A DNA stretch of 64,000 nucleotides from Elysia chlorotica (Eukaryota; Mollusca; Gastropoda; Plakobranchidae): the NCBI GenBank assembly GCA_003991915.1, contig RQTK01000015.1, positions 742,085 to 806,084 on the forward strand, in the 5' to 3' direction. Below, in pieces: positions 1-12,240 of the stretch (its first letter is position 1; each line of letters starts with the position of its first letter). The position numbers were made by a program, and so were the translations under genes. The notes beneath the pieces are model-generated. The model saw only the letters and a list, made by a program, of their open reading frames with translations. It did not search any database and had not been told where the DNA came from.

Positions 1-1469
1 TGAATGTTTGATGCTTTTAGTTTCATTTTCCCAGTCTTGACTTCAAGGGAAACGACTCTCAAATTACGCATACATCATATAAATCAGCATGCAATTAAAA
101 ATTAAATATTAAAAGTTAAATCTTCTTGACCAAACGATATGCATAAGAAGATATGTAGAGGTAAATAGTATACAGCATAATACTCATTATCAGAAAGAAT
201 ATAATAAAAATGATATAAAATGCAGCACTGTAAAGCTGTGTAATAGTATGCAACCATAAGTGAACAAAAATTAATGAATTAAAATTAAAACCTACATGTA
301 CATTATACAGAAACTTAAACAGAAACTTAAAAAAAATAAATGACTTCTGAAAAGGAATACGCATCAATGGTATTAGAATATTAGAGGCGACTATATGAAG
401 TACAATGTCGCTTACTGCTTATTACTATTAGTATTAGCAGTATACTGTACTATTAGTAATGCTATGTGTTGATTGTTTTATCGAATAGTTATAATTAATT
501 TTCTTTTTATTAAATCCTGTTGTAAAATAAAAAAAAACGTGGTGGAAATGCACTTTTTTTTCTATTATCCTTCATAGGCCTACAGCAACACAGGCTTACG
601 ATATTTTACAGTAGTTGTTGTCGTTTAGTTTTTGTTGTAATTATTTGATACAGATCGCAGCGTACCCTAGGCGGCAGTTGAACGGAGATTCGGTGCTGAT
701 GTATTTATAACTACAAATTTCACATAATAATTATAAGCAATGAGGGTACAGACTTCCAGGTACAAAAGCATTAGGGTGGATATACACTAACAGCTACCAA
801 CCGCAAGGCTGAGCCATGCTGCAGAAACATCAATTTGCTCTTTATTGCTATGCAAAGTTACAGACCGTTTACGCCAACAGCAGCAGACTCGCCACGCAGC
901 GTGACCCCGGCTAAATTTCGAGCCGCGATGAACGACAAGGTATTGTCTGTTGCTCGTGGCTAATAAATTTCCTACCCCACCACGCATGCTAGGACTATAG
1001 CTGTTAAAATAGGTTATTTATGGTGGTTTTGGTTTAAAAATGTTAATACCACAGCAGGTTTTTTTTTTTCAAAATGACCAAGGTGGTGAGTTTCCCCCCT
1101 TTTTTTTCACTTTAATTTCAACTTTCTCCGGTTCCTACTTTTCCAAAATTTTGCTCCAGTTTTAACACATCTTTGAATTCAGTGCAACTATTGTTATGGA
1201 TTTTTTTTATAATGCTTTTTACTCTATGAACACGATAAGTGACTATTATGAAGTGTCCAGCTAAAAAGTGAGTAATTTATGATGAAAATAAATACCCTTA
1301 CCACTAAAACTTTCCGTAAAATTTGCGAGTGATAGCAAATGATGTGGACTGTAAAATTTAAATTTTATAGTCTAGGTAAAGTATCAACGTGGTAAAGTTT
1401 GAAGAGTAGGCTATTGAATTAAAATTGTTTCATAACCAACAACAGCTTTTGGTGTAAACACTATAGCCT
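1..1469. other. A+T-rich intergenic DNA, no gene seen
   Basis: Only short chance reading frames occur. A somewhat G+C-richer patch near 790-990 contains a 66-residue frame on the - strand that I do not recognise. One TAGGCCTA palindrome lies at 575-582. A stretch near 400-430 weakly resembles the left end of the foldback MITE described at 1470. Confidence 0.6.
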
Positions 1470-1557
1470 GTAAGTACAACGTCGCAGAAGCTTACAACTC
1501 ATTAATAATTATGCGAAGAAGGCTTACCACCAGTTTTAAATTACCGCGACATTGTAA
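1470..1557. mobile_element. Foldback MITE, copy 1
   Basis: The left end GTAAGTACAACGTCGC is mirrored at the right end by an inverted version (ACCGCGACATTGTAA). The body AATTATGCGAAGAAGGCTTAC is shared with related copies near 10.44, 13.24 and 13.46 kb. The right end is partly repeated immediately downstream (about 1559-1590). No coding capacity. It is probably a non-autonomous DNA transposon; the superfamily is not assigned. Confidence 0.55.
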
Positions 1558-1590
1558 AGTTTTAAACTACCGCGACATTGTAACGATAGA

Positions 1591-2745
1591 CTTGTAGATC
1601 GCTCGGTGGCGCAGTGCGGTTAGTAGCTATTGGTGTGTACCCACCCTTACATGTAACCACATAGCTTATTGAAAAAGAAGTTAAATATACAAACAGCATT
1701 ATGATTTCATCATTTATTTTCTTTGGTTTATATAATAATTAAGTAATATAATACATACGTGCGTACTTATGTATTTATCCTTGAACTAACTACAAATATT
1801 AGGTCTGATCACAAAACGGGAAACAAAAATGTACAAGGATTTGACATTGGACAGTTTTAATAATAATAAAAGCCTTGTGTCACAAATCGATATAAAAAAA
1901 TGATTACAAACAATATGCAACACCATACAATTTATTTTAGGGTTAAACATACATTGAATCATAAACATTGGGAGCGCAAGTCGAATTTTAGACATCTTTT
2001 AAGTACAGGCGCTTCTTAAGGCAACATTATAAACACAGAATCAATATGATTTAGAGTATAGCATGTTTTAGATTCTCGTAAATAAATTGAGGTTTTGAAA
2101 AACCATACAAGAGCCACATACATCGACATTATAGTCATTGAGAACTGAATGAGCCTTTACGTCTTTTGCTCTTATATAAAAAAGCATTGGGAAAAAAAAC
2201 CCCAATCATCCACCATTGCCCTAAACAGCAGTTTAAAAGTTTGTTAAGCAAATTGCTTTTAGAATTCAATACAGAGACGCTGACTGTCCACTGATGTATT
2301 AAATATGACCCGCCCAACACTAAGGGAAAATTATCCGAGAATTTAAAAAGATAATTTATTTCAAAATACGTGTACCTCTCGTACAAATGAAGACGAGACA
2401 AAATACTAGATAAAACGTCCTAAGGTTACAATGCAAGATACTCTATGCTATGGCATTCCTTATTGAAACAGTCGTTTCATGCGAAGTTTGATAGTTATAC
2501 GAGGTAGCAACAGTACACTTCCCGATGAAAGGAGAAAAGGTAATTTAAAATACAACTAATACTTTTTAAAAAGCACAAATATTTACAGTCTGTGTGCATC
2601 AGTCGAATAAAATAAAACGTGCATCGATGGTTTACCGCCAGGACGATAGGTATTTTGTACTTTTGTTGTCAAAGAGATACAGAAAGAGACAGACAGGGAC
2701 ATAGACAGACAGAATTGAAGTATGCTCTTGGATACAGATTTAAGT
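1591..2745. other. A+T-rich intergenic DNA, no gene seen
   Basis: The reading frames here (up to 88 codons) have A+T-driven composition and no recognisable domain. No RNA gene or repeat family member was identified. Confidence 0.55.
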
Positions 2746-2900
2746 CGGTTTCTACAGGTCTAATGTTAGCAGCAAGGCTACATTGTGAACGTGTTCCTAG
2801 GCTAACGTCTGACAATTTTATATACTGCCAAACAGTGGGGATACAAGGGGTGTTCATATTAAACTGACACCAATCCAACCACTAGGGGACAAAATCCAAC
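2746..2900 (-). mobile_element. SINE fragment (same family as 6439-6687), diverged
   Basis: It shares the body landmarks of the family in the same order: an ACGTCTGACAATTTTAT block, a ctgcc..acagtgggga block and a TGACACCAATCCAACCA block. The tRNA-like head is missing or unrecognisable. Confidence 0.5.
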
Positions 2901-2969
2901 AAATTGTTTAAACGTTTGTGGGCTTCGAAGCCCAGGCTTCCTATTAAATATACTCTACCAGTTGCACAA

Positions 2970-3239
2970 GTTGAATTGAGTTGAGTACACAGTTGAGTTG
3001 GTTTAACGTCCAACATCAGCAATATATAGACTATATTGAGAACGGGCCCCAAGACTGACGTCTGACAAATTTATGTGCTGCCACAAACTAGACAGGGCGA
3101 GGATGCCATGACTCATGTCTCAGCCGATCACATTATACTGACACCGATCCAAATAGTATAGAGCGAAATCGCCAGGGCTCGAAACCGGACCCTTTGCGTC
3201 GGAAGCCGATGTTCTACCTTTGGGCCACCGAGCGCCCCG
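2970..3239 (-). mobile_element. tRNA-derived SINE with 17-bp target-site duplication
   Basis: Read on the - strand, it begins with a tRNA-like head: an A-box-like GTGGCCCAAAGGTAGAAC, then a B-box-like GTTTCGAGCCC. A central body and a short TTGAG-type tail follow. It is flanked by a direct repeat CTCTACCAGTTGCACAA at 2953-2969 and 3240-3256, as expected for LINE-mediated insertion. Body positions are clearly homologous to 6439-6687. Confidence 0.8.
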
Positions 3240-3256
3240 CTCTACCAGTTGCACAA

Positions 3257-4214
3257 ATTGAGAAGCAAATTTAACTTGAGAAGTAAAGAAACAGTTTGAT
3301 CCTTTGTAAAGTATTCATGATTGATTAATATTCAGCTCCATGAATAATATAAAAAAAGGTATCGCATCGGCGTTATGTTTTTTAAGATTCCCGCCTGCCT
3401 ACTGTGGGGATATAACAATGGTATGAGACTTGATCGGTAGCCTCGTTGCTTTCTTAATGCCTAATGTCACATTATACATGTTGCTTTCTTAATGCCTAAT
3501 GTCATATTATACTGACACCCATCCACCATACGGACACCCGTCCAATAATCATACTGAAACCCTGCCATTATACTGACACCTATTCATTCAGTAGTAAACT
3601 GAGCGGCCCAATCAGGATAAAACAAATCGTAGAAATACTTGCAACGATAGAATATTTTTCGTAACGGTAAAATAATGCCATTTCACGGTTCCTTAAACAA
3701 TTAGGACGTATTGCGTAGTAAATATTGTATCATTGCAGCACATGCACATGTATAGATTTTATCTCTACAGTGAGCGAAAAGATACCATACTTTAGTCGGA
3801 AAACTATAAATTTATAAAGCAGCATGTAGGCCTATAGCAACTGCGGACAGAGGAAGGTAAAAAAAAACCCCAAAACAAACAACTTAGAAATAAAAGGATC
3901 AAAAGAAAATTTGTGTACAATAGTAAATGTTTTCTTTAGATTTTTAACATGCCAATCCGGCCAATGGAAACGATTTCACAGCTTCGGTATATGATGAATT
4001 TTTACTCGTTTTCATAAATCATAGCATCGCTGCACTGATTGACAAAAAGGTAAAAAGACCACACACACACAAAAGAAGAGAAGTAAACTTTCGCATCCCC
4101 CCCCCCCCCCCCCCCTGCCCCATCGCATTTTCACTCGTAAATACCGAATCCCTGTAACATCACCCAAACATACCACAAACGCGGATCTACATGCACGGCA
4201 GGTTACATCTTGTG
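3257..4214. other. Intergenic DNA with a 35-bp tandem duplication and a poly-C run
   Basis: No gene seen. A 35-bp unit starting TTGCTTTCTTAATGCC is repeated back to back at 3446-3480 and 3481-3512, followed by several TACTGACACC motifs like those in the SINE body. A run of 19 C lies at 4097-4115. Confidence 0.6.
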
Positions 4215-4345
4215 CCAAGGAGTTGGTTGCTTAGCGTCTAACTCTAACATAAGCACTATATAGGCTATGTTGAGGACGGTTCCCGAGACTAAGTCTGACA
4301 ATTTCACATGCTGCCCCACAGTGACGGTGCATACATCTTGTGTGA
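4215..4345 (-). mobile_element. SINE fragment
   Basis: It has the SINE tail and body landmarks: TTGGTTGCTTAGCGTCTAA, a tataggctat block, a GACTAAGTCTGACAATTT block and a gctgcc.cacag block. The tRNA-like head is absent. Confidence 0.5.
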
Positions 4346-6082
4346 GCAGACACTACACTCCAGGCATTATTAGAGAAATTCGCTTCTGTCAAACCAACTT
4401 AGCACAATGAGTGTTAAATTAACAAAGACTTAGGAACCCATATAGAAAAGAAGCAATTTAGCTGTTGACAAATGGCTTGAGATTCGGCATTTATGAACTA
4501 TTCAAAAAGAAAAGATGAGTCTTTTAAGCCATTATTCGTTACCTTCCTATCGATTTGTGGATGTATATTTTTTTGAATTTAGGAAATTAAAAATGTTTTC
4601 CATGAAAAAAATCAACTTTTACTTTAGATGTGCCGACTAGAGATGTGGATTCTACACAGTAGCAGATTTATCCATAAGATAAAGGTGACTAGAAAAACTG
4701 CATTAACTTTTAACAATATTGCTATGCATCTAGAGAACAAATGTGGATGTCTAAAGCGTTTCCACCATGACAGAATCAAACTGAAACAAAAAGTACTAAA
4801 TTGCCCAGCAATTTTTTTCGACAATCCTGTAATTAGCTATACCATACTCTGAACTACAAAATAATGTGAAAATGTGAAAATTTAGACCGTTGTTGAACAT
4901 TTTACCTCAGAAAAAAAAGACAAACTGGAGCAAAAATATACTCAGATACCTTTCACAATTTTTTATAACTTAATAATAAAAAAAAAATTCTGAAATCTTC
5001 CTAACGGGTGCATCTCTCCGATTTCACTGTTGTACCGGCGTGAGGTTTAGTGCAGTTAGTGAAGTGCAGGTTAGTGTATCAGTTGGCATGCGATTAAAAA
5101 CAAATACAAAAAGCATGCAACACAGATACAACAGTGAAATGTTTAACAGATGCGCCAAGTTATTTGCGATAGGAAATTATTTCTTTCCAAACAGTATGTA
5201 TAATTTGCTCAGATTAAAGAATATTACGCGTTTCCAATTAAAAAAAACCCAAAGCACATTGAATGATAAAGTCTTCAACGCAAACTGTTTACACTAGCTG
5301 TACCAATTTAAAATGTTCAAAGAGGGTTTAATTAGATGATTTAGGTTACATTGCTTAAACCTACCCACTGTTGTATTACTTCAAATCAATTGTCTGAAAA
5401 GAACAAGACCCCAAAAAATGCCTATAGAAACAGTTAAAAAAATAAAGCTTCCATTTTGTGAAACCAAAACATGCCAACAAAACCGTGACCCTTTCGAAAG
5501 TTTCTACTCAACCATATCTTTTTCTTAGTGTTAGCTATATTTTTTAGAGTTGTATTAAATGATATAGCTAAAATACACCAACTGGTGCCATGGTGAAGGG
5601 ATACATCGGGATACTACTCAGCATACCATTGATTCACTTGACAACAGACGCCTAGGAAATCATGTTTTCTACTTCAATGTACAGAATGTCCACAAACACC
5701 AGTTGAACGATACCTCATAAATGACCCACACATAATATTTATTCTTATCTTCCCTCTTTGGTTAGGAACAAAAAATATTTGCCCTAAGTAGGCATCGCAA
5801 ACGGTCTTACTTAGGAAATACCGATACATGGGGTAAGATTCTCACAAAAATCGCAACTTGGTCTCCGTGACAAACCAAACGTATACGAGAAAAATAAGAT
5901 GGCGTGGTATCGTCTATTTTAGATACATAGCCCATAGAACTCGATAACATAAGTAGCAACTGGTTTTAGCCCTTTAAATTTTCCATTAAAAAAAAAAAGA
6001 TCATAAAAGTATCTATCTAAAAAAGTTTGCAGTGTCAGCTTCGTGGCTAAACACATGTTATAAAAGCAACTTGGAATCCTAT

Positions 6083-6084
<2 letters not shown>
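4346..6084. other. A+T-rich intergenic DNA, no gene seen
   Basis: The overlapping frames at 4624-4852 on both strands and at 5040-5297 are A+T-driven and match no family I know. No RNA gene was found. Confidence 0.55.

Positions 6085-6164
<80 letters not shown>
6085..6164. repeat. (GA)n microsatellite ending in a poly-G run
   Basis: About 70 bp of nearly pure GA dinucleotide with GGGA interruptions, ending in roughly 10 G. Frames across it translate as Glu-Arg or Ser-Leu repeats and are not genes. Confidence 0.95.
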
Positions 6165-6180
6165 TGACAAACATTAGGTG

Positions 6181-6395
6181 GTATTTATGTAACGTTAGCA
6201 CAGTAAGGGCTATATTGAATGGTAACGGCGATTCGTTCAGTTTTTAAAAGCATGGAAATCTTGTTTAGAAAAGGTTGGAACAAAAGAATATTTACAGTGG
6301 CTTCATATATCTATTATTCTGGTTTAAAAGCTAAATCGTGCTATATTTATTGATGTCTTTAAGAAACATCAGAATGCGCTGAGGACTAACGTCAG
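6181..6395 (+). repeat. Dispersed repeat family X, diverged copy
   Basis: It opens with TTTATGTAACGTTAGCACAG then aagGGCTATATTG, passes a region rich in aaaag/ttaaaag, and ends in CATCAGAATGCGCTGAGG. The same order of landmarks occurs at 17155-17640, 23940-24376 and 25843-26278. No coding capacity; element class unknown. Confidence 0.5.
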
Positions 6396-6438
6396 ACAAA
6401 GACATACAGACAGATGTAGAAGTGCAGTATATATGAAT

Positions 6439-6687
6439 GGTTTGGTTGGTTGGTTTTAACGTCCAACATCAGCAACTTATGGCTATCTCGTGGACGGGCC
6501 CCAAGACGTCTGACAATTTTATGTGCTGCCACACACGAGACAGGGTGGGGATATCATGACTCCTGTCTCAGCCGGTCACATTATACTGACACCTACCCAA
6601 CCAGTAGGGAACGCAATAGCCAGGATTCGAACTCGGGACCTTTTGCGTCGGAAGCCGATGTTCTACCCCTGGGCCACCGCGCCCCCC
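6439..6687 (-). mobile_element. tRNA-derived SINE, full-length, 15-bp target-site duplication
   Basis: This is the best copy in the window. On the - strand it starts GGGGGGCGCGGTGGCCCAGG (A box TGGCCCAGGGG), then a B box GAGTTCGAATCC, a central body containing CAGGAGTCATGATATCC, and ends in CCAACCAACC. A perfect 15-bp direct repeat GCAGTATATATGAAT flanks it at 6424-6438 and 6688-6702. This is Pol III promoter structure plus an L1/RTE-style insertion signature. The two reading frames crossing it are not genes. Confidence 0.88.
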
Positions 6688-6702
6688 GCAGTATATATGA
6701 AT

Positions 6703-7164
6703 AGAGCCAGAGACAAAGAAACGGAATTAGAAGCAAATAACGTGCAAGTTCTCCCCCTCCACTTCCAGGTGGAACTAAAGCGATAATGACCTTAATTTAC
6801 TATCGGCCAGGTTTGAGTAAGTATGAGTTGCTTAAAACTCAAAAGGCGTGTGTGGTCAGCCGAAAGTGTTACCCGAGTGCGGAGCTGGGTACGGTCGAGT
6901 GTGGCTGCGAAGTCTGCACTGGGGTGCTCGAGTGAAGGTGCGAAATCAAAAGAGCAGTTTGTTTAATTTGATATGTATGTAGAATGAAAATCCTGTATTT
7001 TCTAGAAAAGAGCTATATTTTTATGTTTGCTTTTATGGCACTCCTTAAGTTGGCTTTCGCTAGAAAGATCAAATTGGAAGTTTATTGGGATAGAACACTA
7101 GGTGAGAGCATGCCAGTGTCCCGGTACCAACGAGTCCCACACATGCCAATTATGTATTTGTTTA
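6703..7164. other. Intergenic DNA, no gene seen
   Basis: Short open frames only. The frame at 6984-7181 runs into the neighbouring SINE. Confidence 0.55.
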
Positions 7165-7364
7165 ACTGGATCAAGTGGTAGAGCATGGGTCTCCCGATAG
7201 GATCAAAAACTGATGAATGGTTTGTCCAATTTCGTTCACTACGGCTTGTTTCAGTATAATGTGACTGCTTGAGGCATGAGTCTAAGTCTCCCCGCCCTGT
7301 CTTGTTTGTGAGAGTATATAAAATTGTCAAACGTTAGGCTTAGGCCCGTTCACAATATATCCTA
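7165..7364 (+). mobile_element. SINE copy in + orientation, degraded head
   Basis: It has the head remnant tcaagtggtagagcatgggt, then the reverse complement of the body landmarks seen in the - strand copies (cagtataatgtgactg, ctccccgccctgtctt, aaattgtcaaacgtta, ggcccgttcacaatat). Same family as 6439-6687. Confidence 0.65.
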
Positions 7365-7753
7365 TACAAGTCTCAAATCAGAAAGTACATTAATTCCTTT
7401 CGGACACTGGTTAGGAACTGCAGTTTAAGCATCGCAATGAAATTCTTTGTCTCTGTGACAATGTTCAATTTTGATAGTATGTTTTCCTACTTTTAGTAAC
7501 AATTGTTTTCTAAAAGTTCACCTCGAAAAGTTTTTTCGTTTTTTAACTTGCACTTGAGCTTTTTTGTGCTACGTTTCCCACGAGTGGCACAGAGTTTCTG
7601 AATAATTTCTGGAACATCACAAGAACAGGCCATATAGAACAGATGACCAGAACTTCTGAGATCTCAAGCTGAACTGCCAGACTCGCACCATAATCCAATG
7701 GTATTAATGTCAATATTGAGCCTACGTCCTGCGAGATAGAGCTGGACAGCCAG

Positions 7754-8055
7754 GCAGTGCTAGACAGTGTAGATGCCCACTTTCAATCTACATTGTCACC
7801 AACTTATGTGAACAAGATCTGTTACTGGCTGGCTTGTCCATGCAGTGTTAGACATCGTTTAGCTGCTCACTTTCAATCTACATTGTGCCATCAACTGTTA
7901 ATGGCTGACTTGTCCACTGTGTATGTCTGAAGGTAAGCCGGGGTGAAGAGCCAAGATCTTGACATTATGTGAACAAGATCTGTTACTGGCTGAATTGTCC
8001 ACTGTGTGTGTGTGAAGTCAAGCCGGGGTGAAGAGCCAAGATCTTTGACATGATC
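7754..8055. repeat. Local direct duplications
   Basis: A block around CACTTTCAATCTACATTGT is repeated at about 7780 and 7870. A roughly 85-bp block (gtgaacaagatctgttac ... agccggggtgaagagccaag) is repeated around 7809, 7975 and 8040. Nearby text is a mosaic of these short duplicates. No coding content. Confidence 0.6.
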
Positions 8056-8084
8056 AGTCATAACTGCTAAGCTACCATCATCAT

Positions 8085-8250
8085 GTAGTGACGTGTCGGT
8101 TGGCGCTAGCGACCATGTCCCTCCACATCTTTCTGTCCTCGTATTTCACAATCAGTTCGGTCCTTCTGCTTCCACCAATCTATCTTTCCAGGCTGTCTCA
8201 GATCTTTTGTTTCTATCTTCCTCTTGCTTTCTTAGCGGTATACCTGGAGA
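8085..8250 (-). mobile_element. LINE 3' end: C-terminus of a reverse-transcriptase ORF, decayed
   Basis: Translation of the - strand gives a broken frame containing AKKARGR and then RKMWRDMVASANRHVTT followed by a stop. This is the familiar C-terminal motif of RT ORFs in LINEs (G-R-G-R-P/K ... EDR..WR.MV). At least two in-frame stops interrupt it. The stop is followed by a short ATGATGATGG tail. Clade not assigned. Confidence 0.7.
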
Positions 8251-8634
8251 AGATTACTTATTCATCAATATTCCTTTATGATGAAACAGCACAACTTTTG
8301 GGCTAGCTTCTTTTACCATTATACGATATGCTGGGCCCATCACTAACGCCGAGGCAGAAATTGAAAACTAAAATAGCCAGTGCCACACTTTCTTTTTTTC
8401 TTTTGTTTGTGATTTTTTTTTAGTTCTAAGAAAACCAAATGTATAAATTTAAGCCAACCGTGTGTACATTTTTAAAGCTAAAATTGTTTGCAAATTTTCT
8501 AGAAGTTTTAATTTATTTTTTGAAATAAATAAAAAATAGTTTTACATTTATTAATTTCATTGGGAACTTCTACAAAACCGTATAACATCCTCAGAACAAA
8601 CAAGTAAAGGTTTGAGCAGCAACCGTGCCTTGAG

Positions 8635-8740
8635 TTGTTTTGGTTTAGTGTCCAACGTCAGCATTATGGCTATATGGTGGACGAGTCCCAAGACTGACAT
8701 CTGACAATTTAAGCGCTGTCACACACATTATACAGCCCCT
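8635..8740 (-). mobile_element. SINE fragment (tail half)
   Basis: TTTAGTGTCCAACGTCAGCA, then a tggacgagtcccaagactgac block and a tctgacaattta block, in the family order. The head is missing. Confidence 0.6.
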
Positions 8741-9238
8741 TGAACAAAAATCTTTCTACATCTCACCTGTGGAAACAAAAAGAGATTTACTGCAGTGGTT
8801 TATAAGCCTAGAAGTGGTGAATACTTAAGGTACAATGTATCAGCATTTTAATGGTGATGTACACCTGGAGTTCATTATTTAACAATACGCTTTGATTTAA
8901 AAAAACATTTCTGTCTACATTTAATCTTCAAATTAAATTTTGGGAACGGGGTTATATCTAGAGTTTGCATTTACAACAAGTCTACACAGTAACTGGTATA
9001 TTGTACCTATGGTGTCTAAGACAGGTAATGCAGTGCACTTGTAAATGCGACTCCAAAATGTGTAAACTTGCCTCGTCATAAGCAATGTTTCCTCTAACAT
9101 ATTTCACATAAGTTATACTCGTACATTGAAATTGTCGTATGATCTTGTTTAAACAAATCATGGATTGTAACCAAGGGTGAGTGAGTTGTTTTTATGGCAC
9201 GTCTGCACAAATCTAGTAAAGGTGAATCATAAAAAGCA
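8741..9238. other. Intergenic DNA up to the assembly gap
   Basis: No gene, RNA or recognised repeat. Just before the gap, tttttatggcacgtctgcacaa resembles the opening of family X. Confidence 0.5.
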
Positions 9239-9547
9239 NNNNNNNNNNNNNNNNNNNNNNNNNNNNNNNNNNNNNNNNNNNNNNNNNNNNNNNNNNNNNN
9301 NNNNNNNNNNNNNNNNNNNNNNNNNNNNNNNNNNNNNNNNNNNNNNNNNNNNNNNNNNNNNNNNNNNNNNNNNNNNNNNNNNNNNNNNNNNNNNNNNNNN
9401 NNNNNNNNNNNNNNNNNNNNNNNNNNNNNNNNNNNNNNNNNNNNNNNNNNNNNNNNNNNNNNNNNNNNNNNNNNNNNNNNNNNNNNNNNNNNNNNNNNNN
9501 NNNNNNNNNNNNNNNNNNNNNNNNNNNNNNNNNNNNNNNNNNNNNNN
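9239..9547. other. Assembly gap (309 N)
   Basis: An unbroken run of undetermined bases. A reading frame drawn across it is an artefact. Confidence 0.99.
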
Positions 9548-10007
9548 ATATATATGTATTTTTAAGTGCTATAGATATTTAATAAATGTAGGAAAAATAA
9601 ATAATCACTATCATGAAGATGGCCATCATAAATCTCTATAACATCTCTTACATCAGTTAGACGGGGGTGACAAGATTTAGAGTTTGTTATTACGTCAAGT
9701 CAGCTAAACGGCTAAATTTTATTGTGCCGATGAAGTCTTAGACCATGAATAGACAGCCCTAATAGTAACGGCAACGCTCATTTTTTCGAGTGGTTAAAGC
9801 AAAATTATGTATGTTACACGAGAATGACTAAGAAAAAAAAATCGCAGTGTTTATTCGAGTAAAAGGGTCTTTCAGATAAAACTGAACGAGTGAAAAAAAA
9901 ATAACTTGAAGTCAGAAAAATGTTAACAGCAAATCGGAGTTAATTACCAAGGATGAAAAAGAATAGGCCCAAAATTACATATAGACTAGGCGAGAGAAAT
10001 AGAGGGA
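9548..10007. other. Intergenic DNA, no gene seen
   Basis: A+T-rich with short poly-A runs. No supported feature. Confidence 0.55.
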
Positions 10008-10130
10008 GAAAGACAGAGAGAGTGACGGACAGCCAGGCAGACAGACACAGACAGAAAGAAAGACAGACAAAGACAGAGAGTGACAGACAGCCAGGCAGAC
10101 AGACACAGACAGAAAGAAAGACAGACGGGA
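10008..10130. repeat. Tandem repeat, about 58-bp unit, two copies
   Basis: The unit GACAGCCAGGCAGACAGACA ... GAAAGACAGAC occurs twice back to back. It is itself built of GACA/CAGA tetranucleotides. The Lys/Arg/Asp-rich and Cys/Leu-rich frames on the two strands are by-products. Confidence 0.85.
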
Positions 10131-10147
10131 ATACAAACATATAGACA

Positions 10148-10215
10148 GGTTGGTTGGTTGGGTTGGTTTAAAGTCAGTTGGTTTAACAGCAGCACTATAT
10201 AGACTATATTGTCAT
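10148..10215 (-). mobile_element. SINE tail fragment
   Basis: GGTTGGTTGGGTTGGTTTAA, then a second GTTGGTTTAA and gcactatatagactatattgt: the tail end of the SINE with a small internal duplication. Nothing of the head remains. Confidence 0.5.
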
Positions 10216-10904
10216 ATAGACAGAAATAGACAAGTAAGAGGCGGAAAAACAGCTCTCGATGTTGAGTGCAACGGTATCAGCATTCCGTTTTTACGAAGCC
10301 TATCTTCCACGTTGTCCGACACTTATTAAGAAAATATAACGCAGTTTTGAAAAGATATAATGAAAAGTATTCTATTCAATACTATTCTTTAAATTAACTT
10401 CCATTGGACATTATTTTGTATCATTCAAGACTATTAATCGTAAGTACAACGTCATAGTAAGCTTGGAGTCGTGCTAGCCTAATAATGAGGTTTACAACAA
10501 GTTTTAAGTTAACATGACGTTGCTTTTACAACTTTAAGATTTTTTTGTTTCGAACAATAGTTACAATACTGCCTTCTAGTCAAGGATAGATAATGATGAA
10601 AAGCGATATGTGGTCACGGCAGAAAATGGCTTTTGTGTCAAAATTGTGAACAATGTCAGAAAATGTTTAATTACAGAACAGTTACGATAGTTTTGATATT
10701 TGTGTGATTGGGCGTGTCTCAATTCGCTTTGAACGATTCTTAACATTTTTTAATGTTTTAAAATCATTTTGTCCAACTCAACCAAACTATGAGCGAAGAT
10801 TTCAGGTCCTCTTGGTAAACTCGTATTCAATATGTGTTTTGGTTTCATATTAACATCAACATTATTTTGTGCATTGAACCATTCCGCCGTGATGTGGTTT
10901 TAGG
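10216..10904. other. Intergenic DNA apart from the MITE at 10440-10532, no gene seen
   Basis: Low-complexity A+T-rich sequence with no coding signal. Confidence 0.5.
10440..10532. mobile_element. Foldback MITE, copy 2
   Basis: The left end GTAAGTACAACGTCAT is matched by an inverted right end (catgacgttgcttttacaac). It has the same body order as the copies at 1470 and 13236. About 93 bp, no coding capacity. Confidence 0.6.
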
Positions 10905-12240
10905 GTCTTAAAATAGTGTTCCAAAGTAAGAGTATTTTGACCCAGGATTTTCACCGTTTTAGGTTTATAATTACTTTTTTTTATCAGAATATCCACAATT
11001 CTAGTGTATTAATATTTGTATTTTGTACCCAGGGTTTCCAACCTTCTAGCATTAATAAATTAGTAATTTTGACTCGGCATTTAAATATTTCAGGTTTACT
11101 AACATTTGTTTTTGACACCGGGATCTCAACATTGCAAGATTTCTCATTTGTAATTTCGACTCAAGGTTTTAAACCTTTCAATTTTCTTCAATTGCCACCT
11201 TTTTTACTCAGGTTTTCATCATTCCGGGTTCATTAATATCTTTATTTTTTACCCAGGATTTCCACCATTCTAAGTTTAGCAATTTTTTTTTACTCAGGTT
11301 TCCACCAATCGTTTACCATTCCAGGTTTATTATCATTTGCATTTTAACCCAGAATTTTCACCATTCCACTTGTATAATATTTGTAATTTTTTTTTTATTC
11401 AGGATTTTCACCTTTCCACGGTTTTTTCCACCATTTCAATTCTATTTATATCTCAGGATTTCCACAATTCCAGGTTTATTAATTTTTGTATTTTTGACAG
11501 CGGGCTTTCGAACTTTCCAGGTTTATTTTTTATTAACATTCGTATATGACACCAGGCTTTCAAACTTCAAAGATTTCAATGGACAGTAAGAACCAAGTCT
11601 CGATAGCTTACAAAATTGTAAGCCTTATTTTCAGTCTAACGACGACGTATTTTTTTTACACCAAGCTTTCAATTTTCGAAGATTTTAAATTCCCATTTTT
11701 AATTTCCAAGCTTGTTTACATTTCCAGATGTATTCATATTAATTTTATATTTTTCATAACGCGTTGTCAAGATAATTCAAGTTTTCTATTTTGATACCGG
11801 ATTTTTAACTTTCCAATATTAATTTCTAGTCAGGGTTTCCAACATTCTCGGTTAGATAATATTACTATTTTTGTCACCGAGCTTTAAACCTTCAAATATT
11901 AATATTTTGTATATTTGACTCCCGACTTTTTCACCTTTTTTTTTTTTTTTTTTTTTTTTGTTTCAAACCAGCAATAATTCATATTTGTTTTATGGGTTCG
12001 TTTCCAAACTAAGTTTTTATAATATTCGAATTGTCGAAACCGGGTTTTTAACCTCCCTTAGTTGTATTTTTGTAACCCGGAGTTGAACATAATATTTTGA
12101 ATCAGGGTGTCCAATCTTCTAACATTAATACATTAATTTGTACTTTTGACTCGGGCTTTGCTGGATTCCCCATTTACTTATGTTTGTATTTTTGACACGG
12201 GACCTTCAACCTTTTAAAATAGTTCATGTAATTTCGACTC
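10905..12240. repeat. Decayed minisatellite, period about 46 bp, first block
   Basis: A recurrent pattern, roughly GGTTTATTAATATTTGTA followed by TTTTTGACCCAGGNTTTCCA and accttcc, recurs about every 45-50 bp (examples near 10940, 11027, 11115, 11250, 11347, 11452, 11496, 11549, 12099, 12193). The variable core alternates between CCCAGG and CACCGGG types. The three reading frames of 70-106 codons here come from the repeat and are not genes. Confidence 0.75.

Noticed and set aside
9177-9641. 154-codon frame spanning 9239-9547
   Set aside because: Most of it is undetermined sequence (N); the frame is an artefact.
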